Shown here in pieces: positions 47,164 through 56,424 of a stretch of DNA of 64,000 nucleotides (position 1 is its first letter; each line of letters opens with the position of its first letter). The DNA comes from Pseudomonas lijiangensis (GTDB lineage Bacteria > Pseudomonadota > Gammaproteobacteria > Pseudomonadales > Pseudomonadaceae): positions 1,922,001 through 1,986,000 of the forward strand of contig NZ_CP076668.1 of the NCBI RefSeq assembly GCF_018968705.1, in the 5' to 3' direction. The translations under genes were made by a program, and so were the position numbers. Under the pieces are notes generated by a model. It was not told the DNA's origin and ran no database searches. It saw only the letters and a program-made list of their open reading frames with translations.

Positions 47164-48576
47164 TCAGAAGGCGTTCTTGTTGAGAAAGCCTTTGAACAGG
47201 GTCAACAGGATGATTTTGAGATCCAGCCAGACTGACCAGTGCTCGATGTATTCAAGGTCGAACTCGACACGCTTCTGCATCTTGTCCAGCGTGTCGGTTT
47301 CGCCACGCCAGCCATTGATCTGTGCCCAGCCTGTGATCCCCGGCTTGACCTTGTGCCGCAACATGTAGCCGCTGACCTGTTTGCGGTATTGCTCGTTGTG
47401 CGCCACGGCATGGGGGCGCGGGCCGACGATGGACATGTCGCCGCGCAGCACATTGAGAAACTGCGGCAGTTCATCCAGGGATGTCCGGCGCAGAAAAGCC
47501 CCCAGCGGCGTGATGCGCGTATCGTTGCGCGTTGCCTGACGTACCTCGGAGCCGTTTTCCTGAACATTCATGCTGCGGAATTTCCAGACCATGATCGGTC
47601 GTCCGTCCAGGCCGTAACGTCGCTGGCGAAACAGCACCGGGCCTTGTGACGTCAGCTTGATTGCAAGGGCGATCAGCAGCATGGGCAAGGCGATCAGCAA
47701 CAGAATCAGGACTGACAGCACAATGTCCTCGGCCCGTTTGACCAGGCTCCAGGCGCCATCCATGGGTGAGTCGAAAATGCTGATACTGGCCAGGCCATTG
47801 ATGCTTTCGCTGCGGGCATGCAGCAGCTCGAACATGAAAATGTCCGGGATCAGGTACACCGACGCCGTGGTGTCACTGAGCCCCGTGATCAGTTCACGCA
47901 GGTAGGGTTCGCCGCTGAATGCCAGGGTGATGTAGACCTTGTCGACCTTGCCTGCCCGGGCGTCGTCGATCAGTTGTTCGAGATTGCCCAGCACCGGCAC
48001 ATGATGACCGTTGCTGTTGAGCTCCATCTGCATGGGTTGCGAGTCGTAGAAGCCCAGCAGATTCAGGCCCATCCACGGCGCGCTGGAAATGGACTGCGCC
48101 AGCCGGGCACCGACCTGGCCGGTGCCGACAATCGCGACCCGCCTTGTATTGAAACCGTGACGCCGCAAACCATGCAGGATCCGGCGAATCAGCAGCCGAT
48201 AGCCACACAGGGCTGCCAGTACCAGCGCGAACCAGGTCATGTGGCTGTTATCGGGCATCCGCAAGCTGCTGAACAGCAGGTAGTCCACTGACAGCAGAAT
48301 GACGAAGGTCAGGGCCCAGTAATTGAAGACCTTGGCCAGCTCGCGCAGGATGCGTTCGCCACGCCATGAGCCATAGAGCTGATGGAATTCGCTCAGCCAA
48401 TGGAAAACCAGTACGGCAAGAATGATCTGGAACCAGATTTCGGCGGTGCTGGCTGCCGGTTGGTGCTGACTCTGCCAATAGCCGATCAGCACAATGATGG
48501 TCAGGTCCAGCAGGCGATGGGCCACTGACAAGGCTGATTGATGGGCGTGCAGGATGCCGCGGACTGGGGTGCGCAT
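47164..48576 (-). CDS. undecaprenyl-phosphate glucose phosphotransferase (WcaJ/PslA type)
   Basis: A 470-residue polyprenyl glycosylphosphotransferase. It has four or five N-terminal membrane segments, a Rossmann-like domain (VAIVGTGQVGARLAQSI near 148), one more membrane segment near 280, and the C-terminal sugar-transferase domain with MVWKFRSM, RTSLDELPQFLNVLRGDMS, VGPRPHA and HKVKPGITGWAQINGWRG. It starts the lipid-linked repeat unit by adding glucose-1-phosphate to undecaprenyl phosphate at the inner membrane. It ends the assembly genes before the Wza-type gene. Confidence 0.94.
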   Translation of the reverse strand: MRTPVRGILHAHQSALSVAHRLLDLTIIVLIGYWQSQHQPAASTAEIWFQIILAVLVFHWLSEFHQLYGSWRGERILRELAKVFNYWALTFVILLSVDYLLFSSLRMPDNSHMTWFALVLAALCGYRLLIRRILHGLRRHGFNTRRVAIVGTGQVGARLAQSISSAPWMGLNLLGFYDSQPMQMELNSNGHHVPVLGNLEQLIDDARAGKVDKVYITLAFSGEPYLRELITGLSDTTASVYLIPDIFMFELLHARSESINGLASISIFDSPMDGAWSLVKRAEDIVLSVLILLLIALPMLLIALAIKLTSQGPVLFRQRRYGLDGRPIMVWKFRSMNVQENGSEVRQATRNDTRITPLGAFLRRTSLDELPQFLNVLRGDMSIVGPRPHAVAHNEQYRKQVSGYMLRHKVKPGITGWAQINGWRGETDTLDKMQKRVEFDLEYIEHWSVWLDLKIILLTLFKGFLNKNAF

Positions 48577-48588
48577 TCAGGGGCTCGC

Positions 48589-49815
48589 TCAAACGGATTC
48601 GGTTGGAACGACTCGGGACGACACTTCGTTGTTGATCCGGCTCGGGCTGTCTGGATTCAGCCAGAGCCGGGTCGGCAGGTGGGTCAGGTGCGTGGCGCTC
48701 ATGCGGCTCTCGACGAAGGAGCGGATTTCCTGCTCGAAGCGCCGCACCGAAAACCGTTCGGCATTGGCCCGGCAGGCCTGGGCACTGATGAGCGATTGCG
48801 CGGATTCGAACTCACTGATGGCCGCGATCAGCGAAGCCACGTTCTGCTGCCTGTAGAACACGCCGGTGGGCTGTGGGTGATCCAGCCCGTGAACGGTTTC
48901 CAGCACGCCTCCCTTGCCGAAGGCAATCACCGGCGTGCCGCAGGCCTGGGCTTCCACCGGGCTGATTCCGAAATCCTCTTCTGCCGCGAACACGAAAGCC
49001 CTGGCGGCGCGCATGTGTTCAAGCAGCACCGCTGCCGACTGAAAACCCAGCAGCCGAACGTTGGGTGCCTTGCTGGCAATGGCCTGGGCCTTGGCCATGT
49101 CCGGGCCATCGCCCACCACCACCAGTTGCTTGTCCGGCATGGCGGCAAAGGCTTCGATGATCATCGGCAGGCGCTTGTAAGGCACCATGCGTGAGGCGGT
49201 GAAGTAATAGTTCTGCCGGGGACCTTCCTGGAAGGTGAAGTTCTGGGTGTCCACCGGCGGGTAGATCACCGTGGATTCACGGCGGTAAGCCTTGCAGATC
49301 CTCGCGCCAATGAAGCGCGAGTTGGCGATGAAATCATCGACGCCGGTGGAGGTGCGCTGATCCCACAGGCGCATGTAATGCAGCACCAGCCGCGCCAGCT
49401 TGCCCTTGAGGCCCTTGTCCAGGCCCGACTCGCGCAGGTATTGATGCTGCAGGTCCCAGGCATAGCGAATAGGCGAGTGGACATAGCTGACATGCAACTG
49501 GTCAGGGCCGGTGAGCACGCCCTTGGCCACGGCATGGCTGCTGCTGATGACCAGGTCGTAGCCGGACAGATCCAGTTGCTCGATGGCCAGTGGCATCAAC
49601 GGCAGGTAGCGCTGATAGCGGGTTCTGGCGCCCGGCAGGTTCTGGATAAAGGTGGTCGTGGCGACCTTGCCACCCAGATGGGCGCGATCTTCGTCGCTGA
49701 GAAAGTCGATGACCGCAAACAGATCCGCTTCGGGCCAGATATTGATCAGTGAAGCCAGCACGCGCTCGGCACCGGCATAGGTCACCAGCCAGTCGTGGAC
49801 GATAGCAATTCTCAT
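48589..49815 (-). CDS. GT4-family glycosyltransferase
   Basis: A 408-residue GT-B fold enzyme. The N-terminus MRIAIVHDWLVTYAGAERVL is the acceptor domain start. The donor domain holds YFTASRMVPYKR near 205 and the EX7E motif in EEDFGISPVE near 288. It probably adds a sugar to the lipid-linked intermediate in the cytosol. Sugar identity is unknown. It is 12 bp from the WcaJ-type gene and 77 bp from the next transferase. Confidence 0.92.
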   Translation of the reverse strand: MRIAIVHDWLVTYAGAERVLASLINIWPEADLFAVIDFLSDEDRAHLGGKVATTTFIQNLPGARTRYQRYLPLMPLAIEQLDLSGYDLVISSSHAVAKGVLTGPDQLHVSYVHSPIRYAWDLQHQYLRESGLDKGLKGKLARLVLHYMRLWDQRTSTGVDDFIANSRFIGARICKAYRRESTVIYPPVDTQNFTFQEGPRQNYYFTASRMVPYKRLPMIIEAFAAMPDKQLVVVGDGPDMAKAQAIASKAPNVRLLGFQSAAVLLEHMRAARAFVFAAEEDFGISPVEAQACGTPVIAFGKGGVLETVHGLDHPQPTGVFYRQQNVASLIAAISEFESAQSLISAQACRANAERFSVRRFEQEIRSFVESRMSATHLTHLPTRLWLNPDSPSRINNEVSSRVVPTESV

Positions 49816-49892
49816 GGAGATTCCTTGCTCTGTAGCTCGCTCTACTTCAGGCGCAGGCTGATCGCGTCTTGGCGTGGCCGTTCTGTTGAGAT

Positions 49893-51008
49893 TCAGTTTT
49901 TCCCCGAAGGGGTTTCCGGCACGGGGCGGGTATTGGCAGCGTGTTGAGGTGATGAGCCCAGAAGGGCATCGATGCGTTGTGACAGGCGTATGGCCGAGCT
50001 TTCCCAGGAAAAGCGCGTCACGTTGTTCAGGCCGTGCGTGCGCAATGCCTTGCGCAACGGTTCATCGATCAGCACCCGCTGCATGGCTGCAGCCATGTGG
50101 CTGACATCCAGAGGGTCGAAATACAGGGCGCTGGATTGCAGCACTTCGGGGATAGAGGCCGCATTGGCCGCCAGCACCGGGCAACCGCAGGCCTGGGCTT
50201 CCAGTGGCGGAATGCCGAAGCCTTCGTACAGTGAAGGGAACACGAAGGCCGTGGCGCCCTGGTACTGCCTGATCAGCTCGGCATCGCTGAGGCGTCCCAG
50301 AAAGCGTATCCGCGGGTCCCGGCAGGCCAGGCGTTGCAGGTCCGGGTCTGCAAAGACCCCGTGGGCGCCGCCGACGATGTGCAACTGGACATCTTCATGC
50401 CCGCGCAGGCTCATGAAAGCCTGGATCATCCGGTGGAAGTTTTTGTGCGCGCTTGGGGATGACACGGCCAGCAGGTATTTCCCGCTATCTTGCGCAGGAG
50501 GCTGAGGCATGAAGGCGTCGCTGACGGCGGCGGGCAGAACCAGAACCTTTTTTTCCGGGAAACCGTAGAACCGGGAAATCTCGCCTCTGGAAAAACTGCT
50601 GCTGGTCACAAGCGTTTTGATCCGCGAGAGCAGGAGCGGCGTGATGATCCGGTAAACGGTCCTGAAGGTTCGTGTGTAACTCTGCGGGAAGCGTGCATAG
50701 GTAATGTCGTGATGGGTCGCAATCTGATTGCTGTAAAAAACCGGGCCGGTGCTGCAGGTCGACAGCAGCAGCGGGCTGCCCTGGCGACGCAGGTACAGTG
50801 GCAGGTCGATTTGTTCCCACAGGTGACCGCTATTGCGTCCGATGCAGCGCACCTCCAGCGCCCTGGCGCTTTCATGGCGCTTGATCCCGTGGGGCGCGAC
50901 AAAAACCAGGTCGTTGCGTATCTCCTTGAGTGCAAGGCATAACTGCTCTGCGAAGCGCTGGACCCCGCCTATTTCCTGGGTAAGAAACCGGGCATTGATA
51001 AAGATCAT
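49893..51008 (-). CDS. GT4-family glycosyltransferase
   Basis: A 371-residue GT-B protein with NARFLTQEIGGVQRFAEQL near the start, VSSPSAHKNFHRMIQAF near 195 and the donor-site motif PSLYEGFGIPPLEAQACGCP near 275, which contains EX7E. This resembles mannosyl- or rhamnosyl-transferases of exopolysaccharide loci. The start at 51008 has AGGA eight bases upstream; longer frames begin at 51017 and 51056. A repeat-bearing 200-bp gap precedes it. Confidence 0.91.
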   Translation of the reverse strand: MIFINARFLTQEIGGVQRFAEQLCLALKEIRNDLVFVAPHGIKRHESARALEVRCIGRNSGHLWEQIDLPLYLRRQGSPLLLSTCSTGPVFYSNQIATHHDITYARFPQSYTRTFRTVYRIITPLLLSRIKTLVTSSSFSRGEISRFYGFPEKKVLVLPAAVSDAFMPQPPAQDSGKYLLAVSSPSAHKNFHRMIQAFMSLRGHEDVQLHIVGGAHGVFADPDLQRLACRDPRIRFLGRLSDAELIRQYQGATAFVFPSLYEGFGIPPLEAQACGCPVLAANAASIPEVLQSSALYFDPLDVSHMAAAMQRVLIDEPLRKALRTHGLNNVTRFSWESSAIRLSQRIDALLGSSPQHAANTRPVPETPSGKN

Positions 51009-51060
51009 TAAGTGCATCCTGCAAGGTAGTGGGTGGTGTGTGTTCGCTTGACGCACTGAC

Positions 51061-51176
51061 GCTGATCAGTTGAGGTACAAACAAAACCTGTAGGAGGCAG
51101 CTTGCTGGCGAAAAAGGCCTGAAAACCGGCAGATATGCTGAGGCTGAAGAAGTCGCCAGCAAGCTGTCTCCCACAA
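51061..51176. repeat. REP-type repeat, copy A of a direct-repeat pair
   Basis: The copy shares about 116 bp with 54869-54986 in the same orientation, including CAAACAAAAC and GGAGGCAGCTTGCTGGCGAA. Each copy is itself palindromic: AGGCAGCTTGCTGGCGA near the left pairs with TCGCCAGCAAGCTG near the right. It lies in the gap 51009-51211, which has no gene. Confidence 0.85.
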
Positions 51177-51211
51177 GGTGATTTATCGCTTTAACTGATC
51201 GACATGTCGCT

Positions 51212-52534
51212 TCAGTGTGCGTCGTGAGCGAATAGCGCTGGTCTTGTGCCCAGACTGATTATTTTTGGAAACTCATTGATCGGAACCTGTGCCGAGCAGC
51301 GCGCGTCATTGCAGTTCCAGGGGATATCGGTGTCGAACTGACCTCGTTCGGGCTGGCCACTGTCGATGATGCGTACTGTTCCGTTCTGCATGCTGCTGGC
51401 CTCCACATGAGTCAGCCTCGGTACGCCGGTGGTCCAGGCCACCAGTATCTGTTCTGCGCCTTTGGCGAATCGCAGCAGATAAATGCTGTCCAGCTCGCGG
51501 CTTTTTTCAGCGTCATAGCGGTATTCGAGAATCGTGCTGCTGATGGCCTTGAGCGTCAGGTAGGCCGGTTTCAGGCTCAGGTCGTACTTGAGCAGACCGA
51601 AGTTCTGCTGCGGGTCATTGCTGTCCCGACCGCTGTCGATCAGGCCGTACCACCACAGGCCCTTGATGTCCGGCACGGTCTGGGCCAGGAAAAAACTGCG
51701 GGCCAGGAAGGCCGCCTGGGTCTGTTCGCTGATGCCGCATTTGCCCGTATTGGTGGGCCAGCCCATTTCTGTCAGATACAAAGGCACCGGGCGGGCGGCC
51801 AGGGTTCGCAGGTCGGCGTCGATCCAGCGCAACCAGGCGATCCAGCGTTCGGGTGTGTGGCGTTCTTCATGACGGCAATGCACATAAGGATGCAGTGACA
51901 AGCCATCGACCTGGTTCAGGACGCCGTTCTGGATCAGCCTGTCGGCAAACCCCAGGTCCATGCCCAGGCTGGTCACGGCGCCCGCCAGTATGGTCACCGG
52001 CTGCTTCTGTTTACGGATGTGGGCGACGCTTTCCTCGATCAGGTTGTTGTAGTCCTTGGTGGCCCATGCATCGACGGGGTTGTCCCGGTCCCACTCATTC
52101 CAGATCTCGTAGAGGTCGACGCTGTCGGCCAGTTCCCGGCTGACGAAGCTGACGTAGTTGCCGAATGCCAGGCTGACCGGGGGATGGCGGGGTTTTGCGT
52201 AGTTTTCGTAATACGGGTTGCCGTAGCCGAGCACCAGCAAAGGACGCAAGCGGTGTTCCTGAGCCTTGCTCAAGTATTCTCGCCAGGCAGGATCAATACG
52301 CATCAGGCCGCGCCGGGGTTCGACGGTGGTCCAGTAGGCATCGTCGCGAACCGAAGTGACGCCTGCTTCTTCCAGCAGCCTCAAGACCTTGGCCGAAGTG
52401 CCATTGTCGTTCATCAACTGGGTATCGACGCCGATGATGAAGGGCTCTTCTCCCTGTGCGATACGGATCGAAAGCAGCCACGGCAGAAAAAACATCAACA
52501 GTTTTCGCCAACAGGATGCAGGTGTTTTTGACAT
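51212..52534 (-). CDS. PslG-like periplasmic glycoside hydrolase
   Basis: A 440-residue TIM-barrel glycosidase of the GH-A clan (GH39-like). A signal peptide covers residues 1-28 (LLMFFLPWLLSIRIAQG). The acid/base glutamate is Glu147 in LYEIWNEWD and the nucleophile Glu256 in LYLTEMGWP. PslG of P. aeruginosa has the same role in an export locus, trimming or releasing polymer in the periplasm. ATG 52534 is preferred over TTG 52546. It lies between the two direct repeats. Confidence 0.87.
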   Translation of the reverse strand: MSKTPASCWRKLLMFFLPWLLSIRIAQGEEPFIIGVDTQLMNDNGTSAKVLRLLEEAGVTSVRDDAYWTTVEPRRGLMRIDPAWREYLSKAQEHRLRPLLVLGYGNPYYENYAKPRHPPVSLAFGNYVSFVSRELADSVDLYEIWNEWDRDNPVDAWATKDYNNLIEESVAHIRKQKQPVTILAGAVTSLGMDLGFADRLIQNGVLNQVDGLSLHPYVHCRHEERHTPERWIAWLRWIDADLRTLAARPVPLYLTEMGWPTNTGKCGISEQTQAAFLARSFFLAQTVPDIKGLWWYGLIDSGRDSNDPQQNFGLLKYDLSLKPAYLTLKAISSTILEYRYDAEKSRELDSIYLLRFAKGAEQILVAWTTGVPRLTHVEASSMQNGTVRIIDSGQPERGQFDTDIPWNCNDARCSAQVPINEFPKIISLGTRPALFAHDAH

Positions 52535-52601
52535 GGGTTGTCTCAATGAAGAGGCACGGTCCGGAGCGCTTGCTCAGTGGGGCACGGGCCGATGGATGTC
52601 A

Positions 52602-53837
52602 CTACGCGGTATCGGGCAGGGAATGCAGCCGGGGCAATGCGATCCTGTCCTGCAAGGTCTGGATCAGAATGTTTTCGTACTGGTCCAGCATCAGCTCCAG
52701 GCTCAGAAAGTCAGCGACACTGCGACGAGCCTGAGCGCCAAGACGTGCCAGCAGTCTGGGTTGCTGATGCAGCTTGAGCATGGCCAGCCCCAGCGAGTCC
52801 TGGTCGTCGGGGCTGCAAAGCAGGCCATTGAGTTGATCCTTGATGATCTCGGTCAGGCCGCCCATACGGCTGGCGATGACCGGGCGCGAATGGGCGCAGG
52901 CTTCTACCGCAACCATGCCGAACGGCTCGTTCCACATGGAGGGCACGATGGCGACATCGATCTGGCGATAGAACGCCTCAGGGTTCTGATAACCGACAAA
53001 GCTGATGTTGGATGAAGTGGCCATTGCCTTGAATCGCTGTTCATCATTGATCTGCCCGCGCCCGGCGATCTGCAGGGTGGCGTTGAACGGCAGATGCTGG
53101 AACTGATCGATCAGCCAGCCGACGCCCTTGGGGTCCGACAAGGTGCCTATATAGCCGAAGCGCAGAGGCGCATCGGGCTCGGTTGTACGAACTTGAGAAT
53201 CATGGGCCGGACATGGGCTGGCGTTATAGACAACGTAGCTTTTCGAACCCTTGAAATAACCCTTTTCCTGCAGGCTGTTGAGTAGAAAACGGCTGACACC
53301 TACCACGGCGTCCACTTGCGAAGAGCGTTCGTCGTGACCGGTGCGAAACCGTGTGCACAGCCCGCACTGTTTCCGGCAGCTATGACCCTTTTTGAACATG
53401 GTGCTGCTGGGGCAAAGCAGGTACATGTCATGCAGGACCTGCACGACCGGAATGCTGGCCTGGCTGATTTCATCCCAGGCCGAAACCGACCAGCCGGTGA
53501 GGTTGTGGCACATCACCAGATCGGGCTGCTCCAGTGACAGGACGCGCTTTACATGGTCGCGCATGCCAGGGTTATAGCGATCGCGCAGGTGCCAGCCAAG
53601 CCTTGCCAGACGTCCCGGGCGCTGTGCCGTGAAATGCCAGTACGTGTTGTGCAGACCGGCACGATAGACCTTGATCTGGTTGACCGCGTCCATGTGCAAT
53701 CCGGCCCTGGCAGTGGTGCACAGTACCGTCACGCCATGACCGCGCTGCTGCAAGCCTTCAGCCATGCGTTGCAGAATGATCTCGGCCCCGCCGCCGATAT
53801 CGGGTGCATAAAGGCTGCTGATGAACAGGATTTTCAT
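52602..53837 (-). CDS. GT4-family glycosyltransferase
   Basis: A 411-residue GT-B enzyme. ISSLYAPDIGGGAEIILQRM is the N-terminal glycine-rich loop. A cysteine-rich segment HSCRKQCGLCTRF near 155 is seen in a subset of such transferases. The donor-site motif VPSMWNEPFGMVAVEACAHS near 310 contains EX7E. Its start overlaps the GT2 stop by four bases (ATGA). Confidence 0.92.
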   Translation of the reverse strand: MKILFISSLYAPDIGGGAEIILQRMAEGLQQRGHGVTVLCTTARAGLHMDAVNQIKVYRAGLHNTYWHFTAQRPGRLARLGWHLRDRYNPGMRDHVKRVLSLEQPDLVMCHNLTGWSVSAWDEISQASIPVVQVLHDMYLLCPSSTMFKKGHSCRKQCGLCTRFRTGHDERSSQVDAVVGVSRFLLNSLQEKGYFKGSKSYVVYNASPCPAHDSQVRTTEPDAPLRFGYIGTLSDPKGVGWLIDQFQHLPFNATLQIAGRGQINDEQRFKAMATSSNISFVGYQNPEAFYRQIDVAIVPSMWNEPFGMVAVEACAHSRPVIASRMGGLTEIIKDQLNGLLCSPDDQDSLGLAMLKLHQQPRLLARLGAQARRSVADFLSLELMLDQYENILIQTLQDRIALPRLHSLPDTA

Positions 53838-54835
53838 AGTGGATACGTCCTGTTCAAACCCAGCACGCCGGCTTCTCCGTCTCGTATGGCTGCTTCGATC
53901 AGGTTCAGGCGTTGTTCGGCATCGCAGCGTCGGGCAATCACCCTCAGCAGGCAGAAAAATATCCCGCGGTTGAGCCGGTAGAGCATCGATGACGAGGCCC
54001 AGACATTCTTGTCGAACCAGGCCTGGTTGCGGGCACCGTAATAGGCGCGCAGGTCCGATCCGCCCAGCAGGTAGTTTTCATAGACATTGCTGCTGCGGGC
54101 CTTGATGTTCCAGGAGTCTTCCAGGTCATCGAGCAAGGCTTCGGGCACCAGAAAAATCCGCCCGCCACCGGCCGTGATACGCCAGGTGTATTCGCTGTCG
54201 TCGGCATACAGCTTCAAGGCATCCAGCGGCAGTCCGATTTTCTGATAAAGACTGCGATGAGCCAGCAGGCCGCCGTAGGTAGCAAAGGGCAATTGCACCA
54301 TGTGCGGCGCGCCCTGCAAGGCTTGAGGCCGTCCCCAGGGCAGGCGTCTCCAGATCTTGTAGGGCAGTTGCGCGATATGAAACCCGAAAAAGCTCGAGCG
54401 CCGCTGGATGGCGAAACGCTGTGGTACGCCTGAAGCAATGTCGGCCTGATGAGTCGGACGAAAGCCCAGAACGGCAGCCTTGTCCTTGCCATCGATCTGT
54501 TCGCGCTGATGCAGGTATTTATGCAGGATCGAAATGGCATTGATGGTCGGCGCGTTGTCATCGTCCATCAGCCAGATGTACTCGGCCCCGGCATCCAGTG
54601 CCGCCTGGATACCCACCGCATAACCATTGGCCGAGCCGGTATTGTCGGGCAGATAGATCACCTGCACCTGGCCGGGCCATTTGTTGCTCAGGGATTCCAG
54701 AGGCGCCACTGAAGCGTTGCTGACAATGATGACGCGTTCTATCTGCGGACTTTCCAGCGAGCGGCTGACGAGTGTGTGCAGGTATTTGAAACGATCACCA
54801 TAGGTGAGCGTCACCAGCGTGGTTCGGTTGATCAT
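53834..54835 (-). CDS. GT2-family glycosyltransferase
   Basis: A 333-residue GT-A enzyme. TLVTLTYGDRFKYLHTLVSR starts the nucleotide-binding part, the metal-binding DxD is in WLMDDDNAPT near 93, and DDSEYTWRI near 212 is the likely base-bearing ED-type motif. Galactofuranosyl- and rhamnosyl-type transferases share this form. It overlaps the GT4 gene downstream. Upstream is the second repeat and then rfaH. Confidence 0.91.
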   Translation of the reverse strand: MINRTTLVTLTYGDRFKYLHTLVSRSLESPQIERVIIVSNASVAPLESLSNKWPGQVQVIYLPDNTGSANGYAVGIQAALDAGAEYIWLMDDDNAPTINAISILHKYLHQREQIDGKDKAAVLGFRPTHQADIASGVPQRFAIQRRSSFFGFHIAQLPYKIWRRLPWGRPQALQGAPHMVQLPFATYGGLLAHRSLYQKIGLPLDALKLYADDSEYTWRITAGGGRIFLVPEALLDDLEDSWNIKARSSNVYENYLLGGSDLRAYYGARNQAWFDKNVWASSSMLYRLNRGIFFCLLRVIARRCDAEQRLNLIEAAIRDGEAGVLGLNRTYPL

Positions 54836-54868
54836 GGTGAGGTTCCAGAATGGAGGTTCTGTAGTAAT

Positions 54869-54986
54869 GCTGATTGGCTAAGGCACAAACAAAACTTGTG
54901 GGAGGCAGCTTGCTGGCGAAAAAGGCCTGAAACTGGCAGATATTCTGCGTCGTACGCTGAAGTCGCCAGCAAGCTGCCTCCCACAA
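54869..54986. repeat. REP-type repeat, copy B of a direct-repeat pair
   Basis: It is the partner of 51061-51176, reading in the same direction. The palindromic arms are GGAGGCAGCTTGCTGGCGA and TCGCCAGCAAGCTGCCTCC. It lies between the GT2 and rfaH genes. Confidence 0.85.
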
Positions 54987-55013
54987 AGAGGTTTATTGGC
55001 CTTGACTCTGTGC

Positions 55014-55055
55014 ATTCATTCGCGAACAAGCTTTCGCGGATAAATCCGCTCCTGC
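55014..55055. repeat. REP fragments before rfaH 3' end
   Basis: ATTCATTCGCGAA followed by TTTCGCGGATAAATCCGCTCC; the second part repeats the element at the iolI stop codon. No gene is present between 54836 and 55068. Confidence 0.6.
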
Positions 55056-55068
55056 GCACTGGTTGGAT

Positions 55069-55578
55069 TCAGGCCCTGGCCTGCATCGGCGACAGGCTGC
55101 TGAGGGGGATTACCACTTTCTGCTGGCGCTGCAGCAGATTGAGCAGGATCACTGCACGCTCGGTCCCGTCGACTGCCAGGAAAATCGCTTCGACATCGCA
55201 GAAACCACCCGCAGTCACCCGCACCGATTCACCCTGGGCATACATCGCCCTGGGTTTGGGCACCAGCAGGCGCTGGCGTATCTGTTCGATCAGATGATCC
55301 TGGACCGGCACCGGATGGCCACCGAACGTCACGATGCGCGCTACACCACGGGTCGAGCGAATCGGATACCAGTTGTCATGCACTTGATGCATGCGAATGA
55401 ACAGGTAACCCGGAAACAACTCCTCTTCGGTCTTGCCGACGCGCTTTCTATTGTCACTGACCGTCAGCGGCCGGTAGCACTCGAAATGCTGGCGTTGCAA
55501 GTGCTCCTGGGCCCGGCCTTCCTGTCGGGGTTTGGTCTGGATCAGGTACCAGCGGGCGTTGTCATGGGCATCTGACAT
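55069..55578 (-). CDS. rfaH: transcription antitermination factor RfaH
   Basis: A 169-residue NusG paralogue. The NGN domain opens WYLIQTKPRQEGRAQEHLQR, close to E. coli RfaH with RAQEHLERQ; LFPGYLFI, STRGVARIVTFGG and the C-terminal EAIFLAVDGTERAVILLNLL are RfaH-type rather than NusG-type. RfaH loads on RNA polymerase at ops sites and suppresses termination in long surface-polysaccharide operons. Such sites are present in the leader of this operon. ATG 55578 with GGAG is chosen over the frame from 55668. It lies four bases after wbqC. Confidence 0.93.
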   Translation of the reverse strand: MSDAHDNARWYLIQTKPRQEGRAQEHLQRQHFECYRPLTVSDNRKRVGKTEEELFPGYLFIRMHQVHDNWYPIRSTRGVARIVTFGGHPVPVQDHLIEQIRQRLLVPKPRAMYAQGESVRVTAGGFCDVEAIFLAVDGTERAVILLNLLQRQQKVVIPLSSLSPMQARA

Positions 55579-55582
55579 GGTC

Positions 55583-56371
55583 TCACTCCGCTGCAAGCTG
55601 TGGAGAGAGAGGCGAAACCGCTTCCGTCCCGATCTGGATATAAGCGTCGTTGGCGGCAACACTTTCATTGTCGCTGTAACGGGTTAGCAGCTCCTGAACG
55701 CGCTCCAGGCTATTGAACATCAGCACATCGATGATCGACAGATTGGCCACGAAAGGGTGAGCTGACTGCGAATAGACAATCGGGTCCATCTTGAAAAAAT
55801 GCAGCAGCAGGCCGTTGTGGGCGAAATGATCGCGGTCGTACAACTCCATGCCACCGATGGGATTGAGCACGGTGGTCGCCGAGAAGGCGTGCGCAATCTT
55901 GATGACCCGGTCCTGCTTGTCGGTGCATGGCGCAAGCTTCAGATCGGAGCCGCGCAGGATCGGCGTGATGATCTGCAGGTATGAACACAACTCGCGGATG
56001 GAGTGTTCGGCGTACAGCGCAAGGTTCTGTTGCGGGAAACGAATCAGGCGCTCGATCAATGGCATCACCTGAGCAAAATAAGGTGCCTTGCGATAGCTCT
56101 GGGTGATCAGGTTGATGAGGCGACTGGCTTCCTCGTTGAAGTTGTCCACCAGATGACGCTGCATGATCGGCAGGGCGAAGTGGTCCTTTTTCAACGGGAA
56201 GCTGATCAGCCGGGCTTCGCCGTTGCACAGGATCCGGTTGCGGTTGACCCAGCCTGCACGGATATATTGCAGATCGTCACCCAGGACGAAGACATCTGCG
56301 GCAGCGATGAGCTGAAAGTAACCCAGATAAGGGAACAGGTAGGGCTGCATCATTGCTATGGTCCTGGCCAT
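55583..56371 (-). CDS. WbqC-family protein
   Basis: A 262-residue WbqC family protein. MQPYLFPYLGYFQLI near the start, RNRILCNGEARLISFPLKKD and NPIGGMELYD are family motifs. WbqC genes occur in O-antigen and exopolysaccharide loci beside aminotransferases that make amino-dideoxy sugars, and are thought to modify the amino sugar. That fits the DegT aminotransferase in this locus. The exact reaction is not established from sequence. Confidence 0.9.
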   Translation of the reverse strand: MARTIAMMQPYLFPYLGYFQLIAAADVFVLGDDLQYIRAGWVNRNRILCNGEARLISFPLKKDHFALPIMQRHLVDNFNEEASRLINLITQSYRKAPYFAQVMPLIERLIRFPQQNLALYAEHSIRELCSYLQIITPILRGSDLKLAPCTDKQDRVIKIAHAFSATTVLNPIGGMELYDRDHFAHNGLLLHFFKMDPIVYSQSAHPFVANLSIIDVLMFNSLERVQELLTRYSDNESVAANDAYIQIGTEAVSPLSPQLAAE

Positions 56372-56424
56372 GTGTAACTCCTTTAAGTGGATGGCGTGAT
56401 TGGTGCGTCGGGGCTTGGGTTATT

